Below, piece by piece: positions 15,918-24,597 of a DNA stretch of 43,096 bases. Position 1 is the stretch's first letter; each line of letters opens with the position of its first letter. The notes below the pieces were generated by a model. The model did no database searches and was not told the origin of the DNA. It saw only the letters and a list, made by a program, of their open reading frames with translations. The DNA lies in NCBI GenBank assembly GCA_028716845.1, contig JAQUPF010000018.1:1-43096 (forward strand). The letters are read 5' to 3'. Origin of the DNA: a bacterium (lineage in GTDB: Bacteria > Auribacterota > Tritonobacteria > UBA1439). Made by a program: the position numbers and the translations under genes.

Positions 15918-17295
15918 CGCCGACGGTCTTCGCCATGATCCAGATGTCGAGCAGGAGCGACATGTTCTCGATGTAGTAGAGATCGCTGATCAGCTTCTGG
16001 GCGTTCGAATCGAGCGATCCCGCGTAGTTCAGGTTCACCTGCGACCAGCCGGTGATCCCCGGCTTGACCTCGAGCCGCTCCGTGTAGAACGGGATGCTGC
16101 GGATGAGCGACTGCACGAAGTGCGGGCGCTCCGGCCGCGGCCCGACGATGCTCATCTCCCCCCGCAGCACGTTGAAGAACTGCGGCAGCTCGTCGAGGTG
16201 CGTCTTCCTGAGGAAGCCGCCGCACCGGATCAGGCGGGAGTCGTTCGGCCTCGCCCAGACCGGCCCCGTCTCCTTCTCCGAGTCGAGCCGCATCGTCCTG
16301 AACTTGAGCATCGTGAACGGCCGGCCGTGGAGCCCCGCGCGTTCCTGCCGGTGGAGCACCGACCCGTGCGAGGTCATCCTGATGAGGAGGGCGATGGGGG
16401 CCATGAGGAGCGGGCCGGTGACCGCGATCGCGACCGCGGACAGGGCGATGTCGATCACCCGCTTCACGCCGGCGTACCACCCCTGCCCGTAGCGCGCCGT
16501 GGTGAGCTCGATGAGCGGCATGTTCATCTCCGCCGCCCCGGCGGCGATCTTGCCAACGACCGCCTCGTACAGGTCGGGAACCGTCTTGAAGATGATGTCC
16601 GTCCCGATGAAGGCGGAGAAGATCTGCGCGACCTTGTCGCGGGGGAGATCCGGCGACGAGATCACCGCCTCGTCGATCCGGTGCCGCCGGATGATGGAGG
16701 GGATGTCGTCGATCGTGCCGAGGATGCGGTTCCGGTCCACGAACGGCGCCTCGTCCCCCGTGGAGACGTAGCCGACGAGCTCGCACTTGACGGAGGCGCG
16801 CCGCGTGAGCTGGAGCATGATGCGGAGGGCGTTCCGGTCGTCCCCGATGATGAGGAGGCGGGAGACGAAGTAGTCGTGGCCGAGGAGGGCGTTGATCAGG
16901 TGCCGCTTCAGGATCCGCCAGGCCATGATGAGGGCGGCGGTGATCCCCCAGGAGAGCACGATGACCGACCGCGGGTAGGCGAGCGCCCGCGTGAAGAAGG
17001 CGACGACGATGATGACGACCGTGCTCATCGTCACCGCCTTCACGATGCTCGCGAAGTTGTCGAGGTTGGTCTTGTATTTCGGCCGCTGGTAGAGGCCGAA
17101 GATGTAGAGGCAGACGAGCCTGAGGAGGATGATGAGCGGGGCGATTCGCTGGTACGCCTCGAAGTTCTCCCGGCGGACGTCGATGCCGTAGCGGAGCCAG
17201 AACGAGATGAGGTCGGCGAGGAGGATGAGGACGACGTCGATGACGACGCCGGCCGCGACGAGGATCCGCGTGGACGGCTGCGATCTGGAGATCAT
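15892..17295 (-). CDS. polyprenyl-phosphate sugar-phosphotransferase (WbaP/WcaJ type priming enzyme)
   Basis: This enzyme starts surface-polysaccharide repeat units by moving a sugar-1-phosphate from a UDP-sugar onto undecaprenyl phosphate. The 467-aa protein has four or five N-terminal membrane spans, a Rossmann-like central domain (about 140-260, LLIIGDDRNALRI) and a C-terminal bacterial sugar-transferase domain (about 270-467). That domain shows YAGVKRVIDIALS, MLKFRTM, HLDELPQFFNVLRGEMS, IVGPRPERP and KPGITGWSQVN, all hallmarks of the family. The donor sugar cannot be told. It lies 42 nt downstream of the coiled-coil gene on the minus strand, so the two likely share a transcript. Confidence 0.92.
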   Translation of the reverse strand: MISRSQPSTRILVAAGVVIDVVLILLADLISFWLRYGIDVRRENFEAYQRIAPLIILLRLVCLYIFGLYQRPKYKTNLDNFASIVKAVTMSTVVIIVVAFFTRALAYPRSVIVLSWGITAALIMAWRILKRHLINALLGHDYFVSRLLIIGDDRNALRIMLQLTRRASVKCELVGYVSTGDEAPFVDRNRILGTIDDIPSIIRRHRIDEAVISSPDLPRDKVAQIFSAFIGTDIIFKTVPDLYEAVVGKIAAGAAEMNMPLIELTTARYGQGWYAGVKRVIDIALSAVAIAVTGPLLMAPIALLIRMTSHGSVLHRQERAGLHGRPFTMLKFRTMRLDSEKETGPVWARPNDSRLIRCGGFLRKTHLDELPQFFNVLRGEMSIVGPRPERPHFVQSLIRSIPFYTERLEVKPGITGWSQVNLNYAGSLDSNAQKLISDLYYIENMSLLLDIWIMAKTVGVMLSGKGV

Positions 17296-17337
17296 GTCCC
17301 TGGGGTGCTCGGGCGCCCGCCCGATCGGGGAGGAGAC

Positions 17338-18399
17338 CTAGGAGGCCTCCCGGGGCGCCGGCCGGGTGAACCGAACGGTCGATTTCTTGTCCACCTGCTG
17401 ACCGGCCGCCGCCTGGACGACGTCGGCAAGGCACATCTTGTTGTAGATCTTCTTCACCCGGGCCCTCCCGACCTGCACGCCGTCGTTCTCGATGACCCCC
17501 TCGTCGCCGATGCCGACGCCGTCATCGCTGCCGAGGTTGACGATGATGAAGCGGTACCGCTCGTTGGCGATGAGCACCTGCCCGGCGATGTCCCTCGGCG
17601 CGGCGGATGCGTCGGCCACGACGGTTTCCCTCAGCTCGATCTCGGCCCCCTCGACGGGCGCGCCCGGCCCCCGCATGCGGGCGATCCGGCCCTCCATCTC
17701 GCGCTGCCGCGCCGTGAGCTCCTCGAGCCGGGTGTGGAGCTCCATCTCGGTCTCCTTGCTCTCCTTCAGGCGCCTGCGCAGGTAGGCGGCGATCTGCTCC
17801 TGGCGGCCGAGGGAGAGCCGCGCCACCCGCTCGCTCTCGCTGGTTTCCCGGAGGCGCGCATCGAGATCGGCGGCGAGGCGCTCCTTCTCGGCGATGCCGC
17901 GCTCGAGGGCCTTCCGCTCGTTGTCCACCCTGACGAACTCCTGCTTGATGCGGTTCAAGGTATCGATCTGCCGCGCGAGCTCGGCGCTGCGCTCGTTCGC
18001 CACGGCGGCGGTCTGGTCGAGCTTCCCCTGGAGCGAGATGCTCATGAGGTTCTGGGAGTAGTACTGGGCGTAGAAATAGGCGATCGCGGCGGCCTCGGCG
18101 ACGGCGAGGAAGACGAGGATCGCGACGAGCTGACCCCCGGCGCGCGGCGGGGGGGCGCCCTCCGCTTCCTCTCCGCCCGTCTCCCGCGGGGGAGGCGGGG
18201 CGGGCCCGGGGGGGGGCGCCGCCCCTCCGTCCGGCTTCCGATCCGGTTCGCCCGCCGGCGCGGCGGCACGCCGCCGCCGGCGAGCGCCCTTCGCCGGCGC
18301 GGCGTCCGGCCGCGGGGGGCCGGGCTGGAGGGGCTCCCCCGGCCCACGCTCGCGCGGACGTTCGTCCATCGGCTCCCGCTCTCCACCGGGCATAGGCAT
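17338..18399 (-). CDS. membrane coiled-coil protein with Pro-rich N-terminus
   Basis: This 353-aa protein is of unknown function. The N-terminal 87 residues are Pro/Arg/Ala-rich and probably cytoplasmic and disordered. One membrane span follows (about 90-108, LVAILVFLAVAEAAAIAYF), then a long coiled coil (about 120-245). The C-terminal beta-rich domain (about 265-345) contains FIIVNLGSDDGVGIGDEG and ARVKKIYNKMCLADV. This C-terminal pattern resembles the barrel-like domains found in FlgT and MreC-type proteins; I do not claim homology. The first ATG (18399) has GGAG four bases upstream and fits the consensus promoter ending at 18423. A later ATG at 18369 is possible. Confidence 0.65.
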   Translation of the reverse strand: MPMPGGEREPMDERPRERGPGEPLQPGPPRPDAAPAKGARRRRRAAAPAGEPDRKPDGGAAPPPGPAPPPPRETGGEEAEGAPPPRAGGQLVAILVFLAVAEAAAIAYFYAQYYSQNLMSISLQGKLDQTAAVANERSAELARQIDTLNRIKQEFVRVDNERKALERGIAEKERLAADLDARLRETSESERVARLSLGRQEQIAAYLRRRLKESKETEMELHTRLEELTARQREMEGRIARMRGPGAPVEGAEIELRETVVADASAAPRDIAGQVLIANERYRFIIVNLGSDDGVGIGDEGVIENDGVQVGRARVKKIYNKMCLADVVQAAAGQQVDKKSTVRFTRPAPREAS

Positions 18400-18427
18400 T
18401 GAACTCCGATACGGTTGCCGGTATTAT
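18399..18427 (+). promoter_or_regulatory. predicted promoter for the DHH phosphoesterase gene
   Basis: TTGAAC (18399-18404), a 17-nt spacer and TATTAT (18422-18427), reading rightward. The predicted start at about 18434 is only a few bases before the ATG at 18437, so the mRNA would be nearly leaderless. The -10 box overlaps the -10 box of the opposing promoter. Confidence 0.6.
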
Positions 18428-18451
18428 ATGGCCGCCATGGTCCCATGTCAA
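18423..18451 (-). promoter_or_regulatory. perfect-consensus sigma70 promoter, leftward
   Basis: On the minus strand: TTGACA (18451-18446), a 17-nt spacer and TATAAT (18428-18423). This matches the consensus in both hexamers and spacing. Predicted start about 18416, driving the coiled-coil membrane protein and the sugar-transferase gene. It is the best promoter sequence in the window. Confidence 0.8.
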
Positions 18452-19471
18452 CGGCGGGAACGCCGCCGCTCGCGGCGCGAGCCCCTGTGGAAGGGGGTCA
18501 CGGACGTCATCCGGGCGGGGCGGTCGTTCGCCGTGACGAGCCACACCTACCCGGACGGCGATTCCGTCGGCTCCATGGTCGCCCTCCTCCGGCTGCTCCG
18601 CGGCATGGGGAAGTCGGCCGTCGGGGTCAACCCGGCGCCCGTCCCCCCCGCGTACCGCTTCATGGTCCGGCGGGGGGACGTCATCACGTGCGGGGGCGGC
18701 GCCGCGGCGCGGGCGCTCGCCGGGGCGGATGCCCTGTTCATCCTCGACGCGAGCACGGACGACCGTCTCGGGGCCGTCCACGGCCTCTCGATGCGCGCGG
18801 GCCTCACGCGCGTCTGCATCGATCACCACCCGGGCAACGTCGTCGGGGCGGACGTGAAGGTCGTCCGGACGGAGGCCTCTTCCACTGCCGAGCTCATCTA
18901 CGACCTCCACGGCGCGTGCGGCCGCGCGATCGACCGGGAGACGGCCCTCGCGCTCTACACGGGGATCCACACCGACACCGTCTCGTTCAACTTCCTCGGC
19001 GCGAACGCCCGGACGCACGAGCTCGCCGCCGCGCTCATCCGGGCGGGCGTGGATCCGGCCGGGGCCTGGATCCGGATCTACGGGAACGACTCGCCGCGCC
19101 TGCTGCGGCTCGCCGGCGACACGCTGGCGGGGATCCGCACCGCCGACGGCGGCCGCATCGTCTGGCTCGAGGTGCGCGCGCGCGACTGGCACCGGCGCGG
19201 CGTGGATCCGGCGGCGACGGAGTCGTTCACGCGATTCCCGCTCACGGTGCGGGGCGCGGGGGCGATCGCCGTCTTCTGCGAGGAGCGGCGGGGACGGGTG
19301 CGGGTGAGCATGCGCGCCCTGGACGCAACCGACGTCGGCCGGATCGCGCGGGGGTTCGGCGGCGGCGGCCACCGGACGAGCGCGGGCGCCGTCATCGGCG
19401 GCCCGTTCGAACGGGTGGTGCGGGACGTCATCCGCGCGCTGCGGGCGCGCCGCGCGGGGCGGAGGGGGTGA
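18437..19471 (+). CDS. DHH-family phosphoesterase (NrnA-like oligoribonuclease / pAp phosphatase)
   Basis: NrnA-type enzymes degrade nanoRNA and 3'-phosphoadenosine 5'-phosphate in the cytoplasm using Mn2+. The 344-aa product has the DHH-domain motifs SHTYPDGDSVGS (motif I, usually HxNPDGD), FILDAS, CIDHHPGN (DHH motif III) and GIHTDT. It also has the C-terminal DHHA1 glycine-rich signature FGGGGHRTSAGAVI. I chose the ATG at 18437. A frame-compatible ATG at 18428 overlaps the -10 box and would lie upstream of the predicted transcript start. The first 20 or so residues are very Arg-rich and precede the conserved fold. The next gene follows after 7 nt. Confidence 0.88.
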   Translation: MVPCQRRERRRSRREPLWKGVTDVIRAGRSFAVTSHTYPDGDSVGSMVALLRLLRGMGKSAVGVNPAPVPPAYRFMVRRGDVITCGGGAAARALAGADALFILDASTDDRLGAVHGLSMRAGLTRVCIDHHPGNVVGADVKVVRTEASSTAELIYDLHGACGRAIDRETALALYTGIHTDTVSFNFLGANARTHELAAALIRAGVDPAGAWIRIYGNDSPRLLRLAGDTLAGIRTADGGRIVWLEVRARDWHRRGVDPAATESFTRFPLTVRGAGAIAVFCEERRGRVRVSMRALDATDVGRIARGFGGGGHRTSAGAVIGGPFERVVRDVIRALRARRAGRRG

Positions 19472-19478
19472 CGCCGCG

Positions 19479-21263
19479 ATGAACGGGGGTGATCGCCGCA
19501 TGCGCGCCTGGATATGGGCGCTGATCGCGCTCGCCTTCGCGGTGCGGGTCTGGGGGCTCGCGCACAACCTTCCGTACCGCACCTACATCGAGGAGGACGA
19601 GTTCGTCTACACGGCGCTCAAGTACGGCACCGGCGACCTGAACCCGCACTGGTTCTTCCACCCCCCGCTCTACACCTACGCGCTCTTCTCGCTCTACGGC
19701 CTCTACTACCTGGCGGGCACGGCCGCCGGGTGGTTCGCCGGCCCCCGCGACCTCGTCCTCCAGTACATCGTCGATCCGAGCGCCTTCTACGTCATCGCCC
19801 GAGGCCTGAGCGCCCTCCTCGTCGTTCCGACGCTCCTGGCCCTCGCCGCCCTCGTGAGGAGACTCTACGCCGCGCGGGTCGGCCTCATGGCGTGCGCCTT
19901 CCTCGCGGTCATGCCGCTCGGCGTCTGGTACGCGCACTTCGGCTGCACCGAGCCGCTCGTCATGCTCTTCGCCGTCCTCGCGGCCCTCTGCTCGGCACGG
20001 GTCATGGAGGGGGGCGGCCTCCGCTGGTCCCTCCTTGCGGGGGCGGCGGCCGGCCTCACCGCGGGCAGCAAGTACATCGGCGCGGTCGCCATCGCCCTGC
20101 CCGTCGTCGCCCACCTCGCGGCGCCCGGGGGCCGGCGGCCGCGGCGGATGGCGGCGAGCCTCGCGGCGGCGGCCGCCGCGTTCCTCGCGGCCTGTCCGCA
20201 GATCGTCCTCTCCCCCCGGGAGTTCCTCGACAACATCATGCTCCTCGCGAGCCAGCCGATCAGCGTCGGCGAGTACGGCTGGGTCGAGCCGACCAACCTC
20301 CACGTCGAGTTCGCCCGCTATTACATGCCGCGGGGAATGGGAACGGCGCTCACATGGCTGTCGATCGCGGGCGTCCTCCTCCTCTGGCTCCGGCGGCGCC
20401 GCGGCGACATCCTCATCGCCGTCGTCCCGACCCTCTTCTACGCGGTCATCGGCTTCTCGCGCCTCTACTACGACCGCTACATGATCGTCTGCTACCCGTT
20501 CTTCGCGATCGCGGCCGCCGCGCTCGTCGACGCCGTCGCCTCCCGCTGCCGCCGCCGGGCCGCCGCCGCCGCGATCATCTGCGGGGCGGTCGCCGCGCAG
20601 TCGCTCGTCGAGAGCGTCCGCCGGGTGGCGGTCCTCGTCCTGCCGGACACCTCCTTCATCGCGGCGGAATGGATCCGCGAGCGGCTCCCCGCGGACGCCC
20701 GCCTGCTCGTCGACGTCGTGCCGGTGCCGATGAACGAGGAGAGCATCGCCCGCGAGCAGGCGCTCAAGATCGGGTCCCCCCGGAGCCCCTACGGCTACAG
20801 GGAGCTGTCCGGCTTCTTCTTCGACCTGCAGCGTGAGGCCGCCCGCGGCAGGAAGGCGTTCGACGTCAGCCGCATCCTCCACCCGCGCGGCTTCCACATG
20901 GTCGACGACGGCAAGGGGTACGAGGAGGAATGGATGACGCCGGAGCTGATGCGGGAGATGCTCGACGACCTCGCGCGCTACGACTACGCGGTCGTCTCCG
21001 ACCACAAGGCCTGGCGCTACGGCAGGCGGGAGGAACTCCCGGAGCGGTTCAGGTTCATGAACGACTTCTACCGCACGATCGGCTCCCGGGGGACGCTCGT
21101 CGCGACCTTCGCCCCGGTCGAGGGGGAGAGCCAGGGGACGGTCTACTTCGTCTACCGGCTCGACGCGGCCCCGGAGAAGAATCAGCGGGCGAGGGATCGG
21201 GCGGCGGCCGCCTCCGACGGCGGGCTCCGGAGGCCGTCGGCGTCCACGGCGCGGACGCGGTAG
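19479..21263 (+). CDS. GT-C membrane glycosyltransferase-like protein (GT39/PMT type)
   Basis: This 594-aa polytopic membrane protein begins with a signal-anchor span (about 9-25). The first loop reads YIEEDEFVYTALKYGTGDL, the site of the acidic catalytic motif in dolichyl-phosphate-mannose-type enzymes, and FHPPLYTYALF follows. About ten hydrophobic spans extend to residue 385, then a soluble periplasmic C-terminal domain. It probably transfers sugar from a polyprenyl phosphate donor; the acceptor is unknown. An in-frame ATG at 19500 with GGGGGTGAT upstream is an alternative start. The last 27 or so codons, rich in Arg/Ala, are antisense to the end of the facing lipoprotein gene and look like a read-through extension. 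Confidence 0.72.
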   Translation: MNGGDRRMRAWIWALIALAFAVRVWGLAHNLPYRTYIEEDEFVYTALKYGTGDLNPHWFFHPPLYTYALFSLYGLYYLAGTAAGWFAGPRDLVLQYIVDPSAFYVIARGLSALLVVPTLLALAALVRRLYAARVGLMACAFLAVMPLGVWYAHFGCTEPLVMLFAVLAALCSARVMEGGGLRWSLLAGAAAGLTAGSKYIGAVAIALPVVAHLAAPGGRRPRRMAASLAAAAAAFLAACPQIVLSPREFLDNIMLLASQPISVGEYGWVEPTNLHVEFARYYMPRGMGTALTWLSIAGVLLLWLRRRRGDILIAVVPTLFYAVIGFSRLYYDRYMIVCYPFFAIAAAALVDAVASRCRRRAAAAAIICGAVAAQSLVESVRRVAVLVLPDTSFIAAEWIRERLPADARLLVDVVPVPMNEESIAREQALKIGSPRSPYGYRELSGFFFDLQREAARGRKAFDVSRILHPRGFHMVDDGKGYEEEWMTPELMREMLDDLARYDYAVVSDHKAWRYGRREELPERFRFMNDFYRTIGSRGTLVATFAPVEGESQGTVYFVYRLDAAPEKNQRARDRAAAASDGGLRRPSASTARTR

Positions 21264-24200
21264 GCGTATCCCCTCCCCGGCGCCGCCGTCCGGTCCTCGA
21301 AGCGGGACTCGGCCGACCGCCCCACCTTCGTCTCGCCCCCGGGCAGGAGCCCCGACGACCGCCTGAACACCTCGTAGTGCGCGACCGTCTCCCCGCCGGG
21401 CTCCCACGTCAGCAGGACGCCGGAAGCGCCCGCCTCGGCGCGGAGACCGACGGGCCGGGGGGGGGCCTCCCTCGTGACCGCCGCGGCCGGCTCGGACGGA
21501 TCGCTCACGAGCCCCTCCGCGTCGACGGCCCGGACGACGTACTCATAGGCGACGCCGTCCTCGAGCCCCCCGTCCATGTGGGCCGCGGAGGAGGCGGTCC
21601 CGACCTCGCGGAATGCGCCCCTGCGCCCCCGCCGGCGGGAGACGATGTAGCGGGAGATGTCGCGCTCCGGCCCCGGCGACCAGGAGAGGCGGACGCTCCT
21701 CGGGAGGCCCGAGACCGCCTCGAGGCCGGAGGGTCGGGCGGGGCGGGGCCGCGTGGCGGCGGAGACGGTCTCCGAGAAGTCGCTCACGAGGCCGTCCCTG
21801 TCCACGGCGCGGATCTTATAGCATGCGCCGGTCGCGTCCGCGATGCCGGTGTGCGTGAACGTGGTCGAGGCGGTCTCTCCCACGGGACGGAACGTCCCCC
21901 CCGGCTCCCGGGCGGCGAAGACCCGGTAGGAGGCGATGTCGCCCTCCTCGTTCGGCCGCCACGAGAGGGGGACGCGCCTCGCCCTCCCCCCCTCCGCGGT
22001 GACGTCCCGCGGCGCGGCGGGGCGCGGCTTCGTCCTCGCCCTGACCGGGGCGCTCCGGGGGCTCGCGAGGTTGTCCCTGTCGACGGACTGGACGCTGTAG
22101 AAATATTCGGCGTCGTCCTCGAGGCCCCGGTCGGTGAAGGAGGGGCCCGAGAACCAGCCGGGCTTCACGGCGGCGATCCGCCGCCAGTCGCCGTCCTCCG
22201 CGCGGCTCCGGTAGACCCGGTATTCCCTGATGTCCCTCTCCGGGGCGGCGGCCCACTCGAGCTCCACCCGGCGGGCGAGCCCGCTCCGGGCGGCGACGGC
22301 GGCAGGCGTCGCCGGCACCGGCTTGGTGGCGACCCTGATCGGATCGGAGGGCTCGCTCTCGAGGCCGCTCCGGTACCGCTTGACCACCCTGTACCAGGAC
22401 GTCTCCCCGTCGCCGAACCCCCGCTCCGAGAAGCGCGGCGCGCGGGTCTCGCCGACCTTCTCGAACGGGCCGCCGGGGGAGGCGGCGCGGTAGACGGCGT
22501 ACCCGGCGACATCCTTCTCGTCCTCCGTCCACGAGAAGGCGTTCCTCCGCACCTCGACGCCGGTCCGGGCGGCGATCGCGCCGATGGCGGGCCTCGCCGC
22601 GGCGGATCCGGCGGTGCCCGGGAGCGGCGCGGACTCCATGCCGTCGGCGTCCACCGCCGTGACACGGTAGACGAAGGCCTCGCCGTCGCCGAGCCCCTCG
22701 TCCGTCCACACCGTCTTCGTCGTCCTTCCGATGAGCGCGAAGGGGCCGTCGGGGGAGGGGGCGCGCCAGACGCGGTACTCCCGGAGATCCGGCTCGTCGT
22801 TCGGCCGCCACGAGAGGAGGCATTTCCGCACGTCGCCCGTCACGACCAGGCCCGCGGGCGGGGCGGGGGGGAGGGCCCGGATGATGTAGCCCTGCTCGAG
22901 CCGGCCGACCTCCCGGTTGACGAGGTCGCGGAGCTGCCCCTCGTAATCGGCGCGGAACGACTCGGCGATGATGACCTTCCCGGTCTCGACGTCGAGGAGG
23001 CGGAGGTCGATCTCGATCCGGTTGCCGACGAGCGAGACGCCGCCGGCGAGGGCCACGTCGACGCCGAGCACCCTCCCGATCCGCTTCGTCGTCTCGGCAT
23101 CCACCACGCCCGACTGGTCGAAGAATATCTCATCGACGACCTCCCGGATCTGCTTCCGCTCGATGACCTCGAAGTTCTGGCGGCCGGCGAAGGCGGTGAC
23201 GAACATCTCGGAGATGGATTCGCCGTAGCCGCGCGCCTGGGCGGCCGGGTTGTTGTTCCGGAAGTCGAAGACGGCGATCCGCACGGGCTTCTCCAGGCGG
23301 ACGGCGACCGGGCGGGGGACCGCGTAGGAGAAGACCTGGACGCGCCTGTTCCCCCTGTCGGCGACGAAGACGAGACCGTCCGGGCCCGCGCCGACCCCCT
23401 GGGGCTGGAGGAACTCGCCGCGCCCGCGCCCCCGCCTGCCGACCGAGAGGAGGTAGCGCCCGTCCGGCGAGAAGAACTGCACGCCGTGACGGCGCTCGTC
23501 GCTCACGCAGACGACCCCCATCGCCCCGGCGGCGATGCCGGCCGGCCGCTCGAACGACCCGGCCCGCCGGCCCCGCCCGCCGAAGCTGAAAAGGTAGCCG
23601 CCCTCGGGGGTGTAGGCGTGCACGAGGCAGGTCCCCGCGTCGAGGAGGTAGACCGTCCCGCCGGGGCCGACGGCGACGTCGCGCGGCGCCTTGAACGCCG
23701 GCCACGAATCGAAGACGACCGGCCCCTGGGCGCGGGAGATGTTGATCTTCTCCACGTTCCTGGGCCCGGACACGATCTGCGTCATGAGCGCGCCGCGGGG
23801 ATCGAACCGCTGGACCCTGGCGTTCCCCCGGTCGACCACGTAGAGATTGCCCTCCCCGTCCACGTCGATGCCGCCCGGCCTCCTGAACCGGCCCGGCCCG
23901 GCGCCCCGCCCGCCGATCCGCGCGAGGAAGGCGCCGCGCGGGTCGTACACCTGCACGCAGTCCTCCTTCGCGTCGGCCACGAAGATGCGGCCGTCGGGGC
24001 CGGCGGCGACGCCGGTCGGGTGGGGGAAGGTCTTCGAGAAGAAGCCGGTCTCGCCGATGGCGAGCGTGCGCGCCCCGCGCGGGTCGCAGACGAAGACGCG
24101 ATGGGTCGAGGCGTCGAGGACGGCGGCGTTGCCGGCGGCGTCGGCGGCGACGTCCACGAGGGATTTCCAGGCCTCGTCGGCGATCTCGCCCCGGACGGCG

Positions 24201-24319
24201 ACGTCCGTGAGGACGACCCGCGGGCCGGCGGCGGGCGGCGCCGGGCGGAACGGGGGGGCGGCGCAGCCGGCGACGAGCATCGCCGAGAGGAGCGCAGGAT
24301 ACCGGCGGTTCATCGGCAC
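21182..24319 (-). CDS. large lipoprotein with NHL propeller, CsgG-like domain and six FN3 repeats
   Basis: This 1045-aa predicted lipoprotein has a signal peptide ending in a lipobox (LVAGC, lipidated Cys19). Residues about 50-335 hold five or six NHL-type repeats (HPTGVAAGPDGRIFVAD, RPGGIDVDGEGNLYVVD, QPQGVGAGPDGLVFVAD), forming a propeller. A CsgG-like domain follows at about 345-480 (RIAVFDFRNNNP, FEVIERKQIREVV, GVDVALAGGVSL, IDLRLLDVETGKVI). Six fibronectin type III-like units of about 95 residues occupy 486-1042, each with SWxPxxExDIxxYRV and YRVRAVDxDGLxSxPSE signatures. CsgG-type domains are known in outer-membrane secretion pores and in lipoproteins that sense or bind; the combination with a propeller and FN3 chain suggests a large envelope scaffold. 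That function is inferred. Confidence 0.85.
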   Translation of the reverse strand: MPMNRRYPALLSAMLVAGCAAPPFRPAPPAAGPRVVLTDVAVRGEIADEAWKSLVDVAADAAGNAAVLDASTHRVFVCDPRGARTLAIGETGFFSKTFPHPTGVAAGPDGRIFVADAKEDCVQVYDPRGAFLARIGGRGAGPGRFRRPGGIDVDGEGNLYVVDRGNARVQRFDPRGALMTQIVSGPRNVEKINISRAQGPVVFDSWPAFKAPRDVAVGPGGTVYLLDAGTCLVHAYTPEGGYLFSFGGRGRRAGSFERPAGIAAGAMGVVCVSDERRHGVQFFSPDGRYLLSVGRRGRGRGEFLQPQGVGAGPDGLVFVADRGNRRVQVFSYAVPRPVAVRLEKPVRIAVFDFRNNNPAAQARGYGESISEMFVTAFAGRQNFEVIERKQIREVVDEIFFDQSGVVDAETTKRIGRVLGVDVALAGGVSLVGNRIEIDLRLLDVETGKVIIAESFRADYEGQLRDLVNREVGRLEQGYIIRALPPAPPAGLVVTGDVRKCLLSWRPNDEPDLREYRVWRAPSPDGPFALIGRTTKTVWTDEGLGDGEAFVYRVTAVDADGMESAPLPGTAGSAAARPAIGAIAARTGVEVRRNAFSWTEDEKDVAGYAVYRAASPGGPFEKVGETRAPRFSERGFGDGETSWYRVVKRYRSGLESEPSDPIRVATKPVPATPAAVAARSGLARRVELEWAAAPERDIREYRVYRSRAEDGDWRRIAAVKPGWFSGPSFTDRGLEDDAEYFYSVQSVDRDNLASPRSAPVRARTKPRPAAPRDVTAEGGRARRVPLSWRPNEEGDIASYRVFAAREPGGTFRPVGETASTTFTHTGIADATGACYKIRAVDRDGLVSDFSETVSAATRPRPARPSGLEAVSGLPRSVRLSWSPGPERDISRYIVSRRRGRRGAFREVGTASSAAHMDGGLEDGVAYEYVVRAVDAEGLVSDPSEPAAAVTREAPPRPVGLRAEAGASGVLLTWEPGGETVAHYEVFRRSSGLLPGGETKVGRSAESRFEDRTAAPGRGYAYRVRAVDADGLRSPPSEAAAARSLAR

Positions 24320-24386
24320 AGAGGATACACCGTCCCGGCCCGCGCGGTCAAGCCGCAGCGCGCCACGGAGGCATCATGCACTCCCG

Positions 24387-24522
24387 GCCGCGGATCTCCA
24401 CGGATGACGGACGGATATCCACGGATTGCGTGTTCACCTTTCCACCTTCAGCCTTGAACTTTCTGCTGTAGTCGGGATCCGTGTGAATCCGTAGTGATCC
24501 GTGCGAATCAGTGGTCGATTGG
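24387..24522 (+). repeat. dispersed palindromic repeat, CGGAT family, copy 1
   Basis: Left arm: CGGAT at 24391, 24401, 24412 and 24422. Right arm: ATCCG at 24477, 24487 and 24497, with a degenerate ATCAG at 24507. The spacing is 10 bp, once 11. A roughly 50-bp core (about 24427-24476) lies between the arms and contains TTCAGCCTTGAACTTTCTGC. The core and right arm match the copy at 30358-30459 in inverted orientation. This fills most of the gap between the lipoprotein gene and thrS. Confidence 0.85.
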
Positions 24523-24558
24523 TGCTTCTGGATCGCGCGCATCCGGCGCCGAATCGGC

Positions 24559-24587
24559 TTGAAGGGGCCGCGCGGGTGTGCTACATT
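24559..24587 (+). promoter_or_regulatory. predicted promoter for thrS
   Basis: TTGAAG (24559-24564), a 17-nt spacer and TACATT (24582-24587). The ATG of thrS at 24598 is only 10 nt after the -10 box, so the transcript would have a leader of about 3-5 nt and no Shine-Dalgarno. No T-box-like leader can fit in between. Confidence 0.55.
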
Positions 24588-24597
24588 TCAGCACCGC

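Noticed and set aside
20930-24457. Long open plus-strand frame across the NHL/FN3 lipoprotein gene
   Set aside because: The minus-strand product has a signal peptide, lipobox and clear repeats. The plus-strand translation is a low-complexity mirror of it.
24320-24597. T-box leader controlling thrS
   Set aside because: The predicted transcript starts only a few bases before the ATG, and the upstream sequence is a dispersed repeat with no T-box sequence.
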